Program-made: the position numbers and the translations under genes | Shown: piece after piece, positions 32,801 through 43,781 of the stretch | How the letters are laid out: each line of letters opens with the position of its first letter | How positions within the stretch are numbered: the first letter of the stretch is position 1 | Notes under the pieces: generated by a model | What the model was told of the DNA's origin: nothing | What the model saw: only the letters and a program-made list of their open reading frames with translations | Databases searched by the model: none | NCBI GenBank assembly: GCA_009760855.2 | Contig: WPIO01000103.1 | Location: 1,196,001-1,260,000, forward strand | DNA: 64,000 bases | Direction: 5' to 3' | Source of the DNA: Cristatella mucedo | Lineage: Eukaryota; Bryozoa; Phylactolaemata; Cristatellidae

Positions 32801-35800
32801 ACACTCGAAGCAAATCTGACTCCCTGGAGTAGTTAGCTCTTAAGTCGGATTGGAGCAGATTCAACAGGAGGTATGCTGGCGGAGCCGATTTAGAGCGTAC
32901 GGTTTTATCATTTCTGAGATACACTTGGATCGATGATAACTAGCAAGTTTGTCTTGTCAATATTCAACTTAAGTAAGCTTGCTGCCATCCATTTGAGGAT
33001 GTTGTCCATACATCAAGCAAAGGTGTGTAGAGAATTCGGCTCGAGGGCTGGGAAGGATCAAAGTAAGCGTACAATTGAGTGTCGTCTGAGTAGAATTGGA
33101 CCTAAACTGTGCCTGGCAATCACATCAGCAAGCGGGAGAGTTTAAACTGTAAAGAAAAGAACCAAGCACAGATCCCTAAGGGAGCACATGCTTCAGAGGT
33201 TCCTCGGATGATCTTTGCTCATTAACATCAATACTCTGGAGACTTCCACTGAGACAGTACCTGAACCATTGCAGTGCAGTACCAGTGATGCCCAGGCGAG
33301 ATTCAAGACGCTCAAGTAGGGCTTTGTGATAAATAGTATCAAAAGCTGCAGAAAAATCAAAGAGGCTAATCAGATAGACTTTACAAAAGTCTGCATTCAT
33401 GAGAACGTCTTTATACACCGTAAGCTTCTAGTTGGTTAGCCACAACTCGTTCTAGTGTCTTTGATGCTAACAGAAGAAGGGAGACTGGACGAAAGCTGCT
33501 TAAGTCATCTTGGTCTAGAGTCGCTTTCTTAATTAGCGGCTTGTCTACAGCCTTTTTGAAAGGTGCAGGGACCGGTCCTGGATCTAAAAACATATCTATT
33601 ATGTTAGTTATGCATAGCAGGATCAGATCGAAGCATAGTATAAGTATGAAAGTGGGAATAGGGTCTGGTGGAGCAGTATTCTTCTTTGACTGGGAGATAA
33701 ATTTCAGGATATGGTCGCTCGTAGCCTTCTTGAATGTAGGCATGGAAGAAGTTCAAGGAATCGATTGACATGAGCCATGTATTCATGTAATTGAGAGCAG
33801 CAGTCCAGAGCGGATGCCGAAACCCTGAGTATTGACTCTCTTGTTTATCTTGCTGGCAAAGATGTTAGAGAAGAGATCGGCTAGGTCACCACAACGATCA
33901 CTAGGTATGGAGCTAACCTGGAATTGGTTGAGATGGTGGATCTTCGACATTAGCATTTTTGGATTATGCATCCGTTTTTCTGTGTTTTTATAGAAGCTAG
34001 ACTTGGCCTTTGCTTTGATCGATTGTTACGATCTACAGTAGTCCTCGTATGCCCGTTGATGGGCAGTCAGCCTTGATCCTTCGTATGCTTTTTCAAGCTT
34101 GCTTGCTATGCTTAGTAGACCTTACTAATGCCTCGTACAAACCTCAAACCCTTTGGAGACCATGCATTTAGCTCGTATAATCCCAAAGCCTGGAACTCAC
34201 TCCCGAATTGTGTCAGAACATCCCCAGAGTTGACCACATTTAAAAAGAACTTAAAAACACACCCATTTATGGCAGCATTTAGTGGGTCCCCGTGATTCGT
34301 CCTTTATGTGCTTATGCATGCTGACACTGTTTCATGCTGCCACTAACCAGACGTGCGTGCTGACCCTGTGCATGTCACCCCTAACCAATTTGCTCATGTT
34401 GTTTATCAAGCATGATGTTACTCACCACACAATTGTGTTTCCCTTTGCAGCAAATGTAAATCGCCTAGAAAGAGATTGATTTCTCTGATGGCGCTTTATC
34501 AAGTTACTATTATTATTATTATTACTTTGATGTCTGGAGTAAACCTTATGTTGTCTGGGCGAGGGCAAACATTAGGCTTAGACAGTGGTGCAAACTCGTT
34601 AACCAGGTCAGCTAATGTCGTGTTGTAGCAATTTACCAATGACAACCACTCAGATGTACGCTTGAGCAGGCAGGGCAAAGAAGGTATTTCCGCTCTAACA
34701 GTATCGTTGTCAGGGTTCTTGAAGTTTTTTTATTTACAAGCGAGTTTGTTTGCGGAGGAATGAGACACACTGTCGATTCAACGAGATCTGTATATGCTCA
34801 GACGCTTATCGGATCATATGATCAGATGAGGACTCTGATTCCTCAGGATTCGGTAACGATGGTAATATGGTAATAATGATAAGGATGATAGCATACACTT
34901 GTTGGAAAATATTTCTTCAAGTGTGTGACCCTTGTTGTAAGTGGTGTCATGCATATGAGCCACAAGAGAAAAATAATCAGCCAGTGCATGAAATTCAGCA
35001 CATAAGGTGTCAGTTGTCGTAAATATGAATGTTGAAATCACCTATAGCGAGGAATGGTCGATTTATGGCACACAAAACTTGAATCTGGTCAGAGAAATCC
35101 GTGATAAAAGAGGACTTTGTACCTAGTTTGCGATAGATTACGGCAAACCATGGCAGCTTGTCAGATCTACTTAAGACAACAGATTCGAAAGACTGCTTTG
35201 AGGGAATTGCAAACGTTTGTATTTGAGGGCGGAGCAAGCGAAAGTATCGACTCCTCGGTTTTTATTAATCTAGGGGTAAATAAAAACGAGAAACCCGTTA
35301 GAGCGGCGTCGGTTAAAGTCGAAATGTTAGCCGATTCCAGCCAGGTCTCGGTTAAGGCGAGCAGGCTCTAGAATGCATGTTATTAAATTGGTTCACCACA
35401 CTTGGCCAACTAACTTCAATGTTTGTGGTACTCTTTGATACTCTCCGCGGAATTGAGTTGCTGGCTCTGCTAGCTAGAGTCTAAGCAACTGATCTTCTAT
35501 TATCTTTTATATGTGGTTTTAAATTATTATTATTTTAAATTGAATTATTATTATTATTATTGTTATTATTATTTACTTATGATCATATTTTCAACTAGCC
35601 ATATCATCAATTAAACTTGGCTAAGAACCCCCTGATTATTATAGATATTATAAGAATCTTAGCAAAGTGAGAATATGGCCATGCAGTTCAAGGAGCATTA
35701 CGAAAAATGAGTCTCAAGTGAAACTGTAGATGGTCAAGAGCAACGAGGCGGTTTTAACAAGATAGCAATAAGGTTGGCTACAGCAGCAATTTTTTATGAG

Positions 35801-35858
<58 letters not shown>

Positions 35859-38800
35859 GTATAACTATTCCAAGCGTACTTAAGTAGCATTGACCTGTGT
35901 CGATTACTTTTTCTAATCTGAAATTTATATTCTTTTAAAATAAATAAGATTGTCTGTCCACAATACTATTCAATTGGATTCTGAGGTTACTATCTTTCAA
36001 TTATTCTTAGAGTAGTATAAAAATGCAATATTCATTATTGAGCTTTCATTGACCAGGTACAGTTCTATACACGTCACTTCAGGGTGCGGACAATAGTTTT
36101 CGGGACGGAAAAATCCAAGACTACGCGCGTTTTTCAAATTCTGCAATAATAAAAACTCCTTTATATTGCTAATTACAAATTCGGTATCTGGCATACATTT
36201 CTTTAACTTGAGAATGCAAAATGGGATTTTCCTCACGACCCTCAATACGTTGTAAAATGTATATACCACCAAGGTAATATGTTGCTTGTGCAGTTGCTAA
36301 TTTTTAATTTTCATTTTTATTTTTTTTCTAATTTACCTTCGCAGATGTTATCTCATACTAATATTTAATTAAACAAATGTCAAGTTAAAATATTGAGATG
36401 TGCAAGGCGTTTTAACTGATTGACCTTAACTCCCTTTACAGATATATTCAAGATATTCATATATCCGAGTAGGCCATACGTATGCAATCTGTGAAAGAAG
36501 TGATTAATTGACGTGGATGAGCTTGAACTTATGCTCTCAGCTAAGTAATGGAAATGCAAAATGATTTTGAGTGACAGTAGACGTTTGGACAGACTTAACT
36601 CTTAGGTTCAGAAACTGCTACGTATTTTTAAAGGTGCTCAAATTTGATCCGATATACCATTATCAAATGTATACCAGCATATGTATGCGTATCAGTTAGC
36701 ATGCATTTCTATTTGAATATATCTTAACTGATTCACCGGCAATGTTCCTGCCCAGAAAAAGTTCTTACAACCGTGTATTACTATATTTCAGCTCTTTTGA
36801 CTTCCAACCTAAAAACGGAACTTACTTACGCATGTATATTTAGCATAACCCCCGTAAACGATAGCCTTTAAAAGTTTAGGGATAACACTCTAACCGATGC
36901 AAATAGTCTTAAATTTAAGTACAATTAAGCTCAATATGTATAGTTTTATGAATAAACAGTTTCATGAGATTTTGATGAAATTTGAATGCGAAATATGACG
37001 TTCGTTTGAATTGCAGACTTATGGTTGTGCCATTATCGGCTTCGGTGTGTGGCTTCTTGCCGACAAACGGCTGCTTCTTGAGAACGAGGAACTGACTCTT
37101 CTCACTCATTCAGGCATCACTATCGTAGCTATCGGATGCATCGTCACGATCGTCGCCTTCCTAGGCTGCTGTGGCTCGGTGAGAGAAAGTCAGTGCCTTC
37201 TGGTGACGGTAAGTTCAGTGTGGACGCCTGCCCGTCATTACTGCTAGGTACCATGCTGATATGGTAACAGATTGATTTGCTTAAAGAGATTATCAAACCA
37301 TCTAATGAAATTAGACATATATTCAGCCGACTTAAGTTATTTAAAAAAAACTGGTATCGAAACAAAATTGGTTAGTATAATCCTCAAGATTGGCAAGGGT
37401 AGTATATCATCTGTGCCGTCTTCGTTCGAACTGGTTTTCCTATTTCGCAATAACCTTTAACCAGATGATCCTATTGGCTCAGCAGTTAGGTCCACCTACT
37501 TTTATCATTATAATATTGCAATTTTGGTTTGCTTAGACAAGGCAACCACAAGCATGCTAATCCTTGAACTTATGAAAATGTTCCTGGAGTTGCTCAACTC
37601 GACACTTGCATGCATTCCTGCTTGTGCAGTAAGACATTACCTTGGTGCAAAACGTCGTACTAAGCCTTGTCTGTAGCAACTGCCAAGCTATACTAGTTCT
37701 CATTGATCTGCGAAGGCTCTACTTTAAGAAGCATATTTTATTAAGGTTCTGTCACTCGCATTTGATCCTTTCATTCTCTGTTTTCCAAATCAATAACTAC
37801 TTATTCCTTAATCAAGCTTCCCATCATTCCATATTCAAGACATCATAAATTGAATGATGATACAACCAACTTACTAGTTATTTGCAAACCAAATGTAATT
37901 CGGAAATTGGACAGGGTAATGCTCACACTCGGCTCTGCCAGCATATCTCTTGTTGAACCTGCACGAAATCTATGTGTCCTGTTCCAAAGGGACTTTTCTT
38001 CTTACCACCACGTCAGCTCCACAGTCAAATCTGCCTACTTACAGATACATGAATTTGCTCAAATTCGAGCTTGTTTAGATAGGCATACCGAGTGTTAATT
38101 GATCCATGCATTTGTGAAAACCGTCTCGACTTCTACAACTCACTGCTTGCTGGTCTACCGGCCTGTGCACTCAGGGTCTTACAGCATGTACAAAACTCTA
38201 CAGATAGTCTGGCCTGTCGTGAGCGTCGCAGTTGCCGCATCATACCACTTCTTGCCAACCTGCACTGGCTTCAAGTCAAGCAACGTGACGAATTCAAGGT
38301 TCCGTCGCACTATCAGCTCTGCGACACCATTGACCATGCTGTCCTACTTGAACGATTGAGACCAACTATCGGTCTGGCATTGGCGTGGTTTAAATCGAAC
38401 TTGTCAGACCGTGCTCAACCCGTATGGTGTAGGGGTCAGGTATCGCCCACGAGACCGGTCACCTGTGGAGTCGCTCAATGATCCGTCCTCAGTCACTTCT
38501 TGTTTTCCATTTATACTTAACCTCTATTAAAGGTGATTAAGGCCCATGGAACAGGATGTTACCTTTATGCTGACAATACTCAGCTGTTTTTGTCATTAAA
38601 CCGTCGGAATCAGCTGCAGAAACTAATAAACTGGATGCTTGCCTTGCCAAAATTCAATCCTGGATCTCAGAAGATTTCTTGAAACGAAGCAATTAAACTG
38701 AACAGCTGCTTGTTGGACACCCCAAGCGTGTGTCTGGATTAGAAGGCTTTGCTCTTCTAATAGATGATGCTGTTGTGCGACCATCACCGGGTCCTCAAAA

Positions 38801-39980
38801 TGTATGCGTCGTTTTCGCGAGCTGCCTAAATTGTAAAAGCTTCATTCAGAAGACTGCTTCTACAGCTATCTACCAGGTTCGATCCCTATCTAAGAATAGA
38901 ATCTGTCTTTCAGGGTGGCTTGCAAAAACTTTAACTATCTCGTTCGTTTCGTAACAGCTTGATAATTGCAATTCCCATTTGGCTGGGCCACCGAAAAAAG
39001 CAACTAGGCCACTGCAGACGGCTATAAATAGGGCTGCAAGGCTAGTTTGTAAATCTCAGAGGTTTGACCACGTGTCTCCTCGCTAAAGGAGCTTTGATGG
39101 CTTCTGGTTGATCAATGAATCAATAGCAAAGTTCATACGCTAACCCCCAGAGCCCGCCAGGGCTTGGCTCCTCCGTAATTATCTTTACTGCTACGCAAGT
39201 TCAAGCCTTCTCGTGCCCTCAAGTCCTGTATGAACAATCAATTAGCTGTTTCATTCTTCTGCTTAAAGACTGTTGGCGACAGTAGCTTTAGCTCCGTGTG
39301 ATTCGTTCTTCATGTGCTTATGCGTGCTGACACTGCATGCTGCCACCAACCACAATGGCATGCTGACCCTGCCCATGTCACCCCTGACCATGTTATTCAT
39401 GTTGTTTATCAAGCGTTGTATCATTCACCTTTCAATCGCGTTTTCCTTTGTTGCAAATATAAAGCGCCTAGAAAGAGATTGAGTTCTCTGAGGGCGCTTT
39501 ATCAAGTGTATTATTATTATTATGCCTTAATCTGTAGGTCGCTTAAATCGTCACTTTCAGCTTTTTTTAAATGTATGCGATCTGTGGAACCAGCTAACTG
39601 CAATAAAAATTGCCGTACGAATCCCAAATCCTTTAGAGACCGTACCTTTAGTTCCTATGCTGGCAAAGCCTAAAGCTTACTCCCAACTGAATTGACACGA
39701 CGTTCCCTGACTTTATCACATTTAAATAGAGCTTAAAAACGCACCAATGTATCACAGCAATTAGTGGGTCCACGCAATTTGTTCTTCGTGTGCTTAGGTG
39801 TGCTGACACTGCATAATGCCACTAACCGTGTTTTCGTTCTGACCCTGTGCATGTCATCTGTAACCACCTTATGCTTGTTCACATTGAGCATGCCACCACC
39901 ACGATACCATCATGCTTCCTTTAAAACATATGTCAAGTCCATTGAAAGAGATTTCGTTATCTGAGTGTGCTATGTAACTA

Positions 39981-40011
<31 letters not shown>

Positions 40012-42169
40012 TTTGTTGTTTGGCGCTCATAGCATTTACAACTGCTGCAGTTAAACACTGTTACAATTGTATGAATTTTTAAATGCGTATTCCATATCCT
40101 AATTATAATTGAGCTCTCTTTCCCTTTTTTGGAAGTTTATTCTTGAAATCGCTTCTAAAGGTAAAGCTGGAGCTCTTCACAGAAAGTTTAATGGTAGTGC
40201 TATAAACGTACTGCGGCAATAACTTTTTCTTAAATTATTACGATGTAATGTAATGTATCTCCGTCTGTTACTCCACAAAGTCATAAAGACCATGTGGGTG
40301 TTACGCAGGAGAGTTTTGTATAGCGCACTCACAGCCTAAGCGGCTTTCGGTACGCATTCGGTAGCCAACAGACTTCGTCTCACGCAACAAAGAGAAAGTG
40401 TGAAGCATAGCAGAGTCAGGAGAGCAGTTGAGGTAGTGAGTAGCATAGAAGTAGCAGTTCAGGACCGCTGTAAAAGATGTGCCATAGTCGGCAGTAGGAG
40501 AGCAGTTATCGTTGCGCAAGAATTTTGGAAGCGAGTTCCACAGCCTAGTACCTGCAGAGCTAAAGCTACTGTCGCCAACGGTTTTTAAGCGGAGGAATGG
40601 AACGGCTTAATTTATTGTCCACACAGGACCTGAGGGCGCGAACAGGCTGAAACTGATGCAGCAGCTCAGCTAGGTATGAAGGAGCCAAGCCGTGGCGGGC
40701 CTTGTGGGTTAGCGTAAGAACTTTGCTCTGTATCCTTTGCTCAACCAGCAACCATCCTAGCTCTTCCAGCAAAGGAGACACGTGCTCAAACCACTTGGAC
40801 TTGAAGACCAGCCTTGCAGCCATATTCATAGTCCACTGTAGTGGCATAATAGCTTTCTTTGGCAGCCCAGCCAAGAGAGAGTTGCAATAATCAAGCCGAG
40901 ACAGAACTAAAGAGCTAGTTGAATTTTTTACAAGCCACTGTGGGAGACAAAATAGTGACAACGTAAAATTTAGAATTTTATTGACGGCTCTTTTCGCCTT
41001 TTCTAGTTGGTTTTTCACTTGCTTTCTTATTATTGATTTCAAAATATTCTTCCCAATTTCAGATTAGTTTGATGCGCTAGGTGCTATGGAAATTTTTTCA
41101 GCTTAGCCTATAATTTTAACGTTGCAGTTCTTCGTGGTTGGGCTTCTCATGCTGCTGTCGTTGCTTGGATTCGGAACAGCAGTCGTAGTTTCAAAGGATA
41201 CGGTACGTGTTAAGAGCCATGTGCTCGTTCACAAAGATATCTAGCACCTGTATATGTAGTATTGCTGCTTTGGAAAGAGCACCGAATATACTTGTATTAA
41301 AATTGATCTCTCAGCTTGCTGTAACATTTCTTACAATCCCGACATCCTTAATTTATCGCTTTCAGCTAGTCGAAAAAACGAGCTTGTTCATGCGTGAAGC
41401 TGTAATGAGGTACAATGAAAATCCACTGCCATCGACGAATCAATTCGTAGACTTCCTTCAGTCTTTCATGAAATGCTGCGGCGCCGACGGTCCGCTCGAT
41501 TACGGAGCTTCAGTGCCCGGCTCTTGCAACCAAACTGTTTTAAGCCTTCCCACGTCAGGAAGCGAAGTGGTATGAGCGTCAGCATTCCCATCGTTATCTG
41601 CAGTACAAAATCATCTCCTTGTAACTGATAGCTTTTTCAAGCCACACTAGTTTGTTTTGTTCTACTTTTTCAGGTTGGTTGTATTGGAAAATTTTCAGAC
41701 CTGCTGATAAAGCATTCGATCACGTTGGCTGCCACTGTAATTGCGACTGGAGTTACCGTGGTGAGTAGCCTCCGTGGGCGCTTTGTCACTTTCCTGAAGC
41801 AATTCACCACCACAAGTTTATTAGCTAGTAAATGGCAGCGTGCATTATTATGTGAAATGTGAAAAAATAACATTCACACTCCTATCTCATTGTATGACCA
41901 TGTAAGACGATGAAGATCATGCGTCCGATACATGTGGCAGATTTATTCGGAAGTGTATGCATCAAACCCACAGCCTGAGTGACTTGCCTCTATTCACAGA
42001 CAATAATAAAAACCTTTTTCATGCTAGGAAACTTATCGTTTGACAGACCTTCTTATTTTCTTATATATTTTCTTTTTAATTTTGATTGTAATATCTATAC
42101 TAATCAAATGAATACAATCTGATACCAGTCCCAATCGCAACCAAAAGCAGCCCTATCACACTACTTCAA

Positions 42170-42218
<49 letters not shown>

Positions 42219-42655
42219 ACTTGATCCGTCACTCCTTCTGTCTCTGTAAGTTATCAGCAAAATATACGCCTTCCTTTCTGAAGATGTATAAATCAATAAC
42301 GAGAGCGATTCTTAAAAAGCTTGTCGTTAGATTTCATAGGAGTTTGTGTGTGATATTTTGCAAATCTCACAAATTAGAATAACGGCAACCATTAATGCGA
42401 TACTGGTCTATTTTGAAGTTGAATACAGCATTATATTTTCAGTGAATAGTCCAGCCTCGATGTAGATCAACAGTTTATATTTCATAGAGTCATAATTTAC
42501 ATTTCCAGATTATTGGACTAATATTCTCATTGGTACTACGCTTTGGCATTCGGAGCCAAAACGACAACCGTGAATTGGTGGAAGAACAACCACTAAATGT
42601 CGTTACTAGTGCAGTACAAGGAGGACAACCAGAAAAAAAGCAAGATCACTTGTAG
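29819..42655 (+). CDS. Tetraspanin, gene B (six exons, 260 aa)
   Basis: Tandem paralogue of gene A with the same six-exon, all-phase-0 structure: 29,819-29,896; 37,017-37,208; 41,128-41,202; 41,366-41,569; 41,674-41,760; 42,509-42,655. TM1 is KYLLFTFSFLIW + TYGCAIIGFGVW, TM2 carries CIVTIVAFLGCCG, and TM3 is FFVVGLLMLLSLLGFG. The large loop has KCCGADGPLDY, PGSC and a fourth cysteine in VGCIG; TM4 closes with LIFSLVLRFG. Unlike A it lacks the membrane-proximal CC pair (likely palmitoylation sites). It also has an NQT sequon in the large loop where A has KQT, and lacks A's NLT sequon in the small loop. Exon 2 is two codons shorter and the tail nine residues longer than in A. All splice sites and frames are intact, so it looks functional. 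Confidence 0.95.
30603..30775 (+). mobile_element. LINE family A tail, gene B intron 1 only
   Basis: Runs from CTCCTGACTCTGCTATGC to GGAGATACATACATTACAT. Intron 1 of gene A (about 13,262) lacks it, so it postdates the duplication. Confidence 0.8.
31412..32855 (-). mobile_element. Nested LINE family B 3' half, gene B only
   Basis: A second, better-preserved copy, with inverted tail at 31,425-31,490. On the minus strand: LLDLLEAFDTINHQ (RT), NADKRNFLVMGKPSVI, SARNLGAMFESYF, then LDFCSSLLAGLLACAIRRLQLVQNSA split over frames and TSNPLETVHLVRM. It explains why the RT segment ending LQSIDVN appears twice. Gene A lacks the insert at about 14,130. Confidence 0.82.
34115..34525 (+). mobile_element. 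Nested LINE family B 3' end, gene B only
   Basis: A plus-strand piece inside the minus-strand host LINE. It reads NLKPFGDHAFSSYNPKAW, SLPNCVRTSPELTTFKK, stop, then the 3' UTR and tail (AGCAAATGTAAATCGCC, TAGAAAGAGATTG, (ATT)n). It is the best view of the family B 3' end in the window. Gene A lacks it at about 15,475. Confidence 0.85.
35519..35852. repeat. (ATT)n and (AT)n microsatellites
   Basis: An ATT-rich tract at 35,519-35,575 and about 26 AT units at 35,801-35,852, within gene B intron 1. Confidence 0.9.
37845..38310 (+). mobile_element. LINE family B piece, 5' part of a mosaic element
   Basis: Reads NDDTTNLLVICKPNVIRKL, ARNLCVLF, then LDFYNSLLAGLPACALRVLQ and RRSCRIIPLLANLHWL. It stops abruptly at DEFKVPS, where family A sequence begins. 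Absent from intron 2 of gene A. Confidence 0.8.
38311..39290 (+). mobile_element. LINE family A piece inside the mosaic element
   Basis: Starts in the RT (CDTIDHAVLLERLRP), continues with TRPVTCGVAQ, then a YADNTQ motif near 38,570 (the second catalytic aspartate replaced by asparagine), NVCVVFASCLNCKSF, and remnants of the C-terminus to about 39,290. It lacks the family A 3' UTR. Confidence 0.75.
39291..39525 (+). mobile_element. LINE family B 3' end, distal part of the mosaic
   Basis: Resumes family B with ATTCGTTCTTCATGTGCTTATGC, GACCCTGCCCATGTCACCCC and the tail TAAAGCGCCTAGAAAGAG ending in (ATT)n. Confidence 0.85.
39555..40012 (+). mobile_element. LINE family B 3' end, shared by both genes
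   Basis: Counterpart of 22,100-22,535, with NPKSFRDRTFSSYAGKA, degraded 3' UTR, GAAAGAGATTTCGTTATCTG and an (ATT)n tail. Confidence 0.75.
40253..40950 (-). mobile_element. LINE family A, well-preserved insertion in intron 2
   Basis: On the minus strand it keeps two long open pieces. One holds LPQWLVKNSTSSLVLSRL and DYCNSLLAGLPKKAIMPLQ; the other runs from RNDNCSPTADYGTSF to the terminal IQNSPA. The 3' UTR lies at 40,253-40,315. The site is empty in intron 2 of gene A (about 22,765). It is among the youngest insertions in the window. Confidence 0.88.
42170..42216. repeat. (CT)n microsatellite in intron 5 of gene B
   Basis: About 45 bases of CT repeat with few interruptions. Intron 5 of gene A has only a short CTCTCTTTTTCTCTCTCAC at the same place. 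Confidence 0.9.
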
Positions 42656-42743
42656 CACTGTCTTGTTAGACATCTGTGTCGCATGCTAAGTTAACAGTAG
42701 AATGCTTAGGCTATTACTGTCCATGTCGTTATCAAGGAAACTT

Positions 42744-42749
42744 AATAAA
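42744..42749 (+). terminator. Polyadenylation signal AATAAA, gene B
   Basis: Canonical hexamer 89 bases after the stop codon of gene B. The A copy has a weakened form at the equivalent place. Confidence 0.65.
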
Positions 42750-42869
42750 GAAATAATGTATATTACTATGTGCTACCATCATTCTATGTTTCACCGTGTA
42801 AGTTAATCCATTGGAGCAGCAACTAAATCGGAACTAAGGCTAGACAAATGTGATATATATTGCATTGCA

Positions 42870-43532
42870 TTTCATTATATCATCAGGCACAAATGACCTT
42901 GAGTTGATTGCATCGTTTTTTGATGCAAGGCAATTCTGCTTCCTGGTGGCAGCTGGAGTAAGCTGACGTCATAAATCCCAGTCGGAAAAGGTTGAGCATT
43001 TAAAATATTTCACACTTTATGCGAGACCGCTTAAGCTACTGTTACACTAATCTGCTATTATTTTATCCATAGACATACAACGCAGAGCAGTAATGCCTCA
43101 AATTTGCATTAATACCGTAGACAATTGCTTCTATAGCTGTGGGGATTTACATGTATCAATCAGAAAAAAACTCACTTCTTAAGTGAAGAAGACTTGTCAT
43201 CTTCACTTTGAATGCAAGTTTTGTTACCAAGACCAGCTTTCCACCCTTCATATATGCTGAGCTACATTTACTATAAACCTCTCACAGTGGTTGAACAGCA
43301 AAAGACCAGCAATGCCGTTTGTAGTCCCCCGTGGAGTGGAGAGAGCCAACCAACTACTTAAATGACTGCTACTTCTGCTTGGTTAGTTCTCTTTAGGGTG
43401 GAATAAAATAGCAAAAGAAGTCAAGAATAGTCTACATGAACATTTCGTCTGCATTGAGACCAGTTCCACGTGGTGATGGACTTCCCAATTTTTAGAACCT
43501 CCAGCAGATATTGTTTTGATTTATCTGATTAG
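42870..43532. other. Array spacer downstream of gene B
   Basis: Matches 540-940 and 1,426-1,680 of the window without the family A insert. It therefore serves as the empty site for the element at 944-1,425. Confidence 0.65.
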
Positions 43533-43781
43533 TACAAGGGTGAGCCGACCTGTTCTTCTCATGGTACGTCGGCATGCAATGATCTCGATTTCCATTGTTG
43601 TGCAACATCAACCCCACACAGAATAACAAAGGAAGAACTAAATGACCTGGTTTGTTCTTTGGACTTGTCCAAGAACAAGGCAGAGTTGCTAGGATCAAGT
43701 ATCAGGGCATTATTACCGAAAAACGGTGAGCACACTGGGTACATATATATAGAAATACTAAGCATTGACGAATGCACTTAG
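43533..43781 (+). pseudogene. Fragment with an ELNDLV..L.LSK.KAELLGS motif
   Basis: An 82-codon open stretch between stops, without its own ATG. It contains SACNDLDFHCCATSTPH, then TKEELNDLVCSLDLSKNKA and ELLGSSI. I recognise this pattern from the N-terminal part of a large, transposon-like family of uncharacterised proteins in many arthropods and other invertebrates; I cannot name the element. Only this short piece is readable and it runs into low-quality sequence at both ends, so a decayed remnant is likely. The matching spacer before gene A (about 1,640-1,700) retains a more decayed version. Confidence 0.45.

Larger units (their letters stand above)
30780..35372 (-). mobile_element. LINE family B, old near-complete copy in intron 1
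   Basis: Counterpart of 13,281-17,065. On the minus strand, from right to left: endonuclease pieces (AIGDFNIH at about 35,060; SLSLLPYYHRYRIL), a linker (DLFSNIFASKI, 33,880), RT (FRPVSLL at about 33,500; DFSAAFDTIYH at about 33,350; SDDTQLY replacing the YADD-type motif near 33,090), and C-terminal remnants at 30,960-31,346. Two younger family B pieces sit inside it (31,412-32,855 and 34,115-34,525). Frames are broken throughout. Confidence 0.8.
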
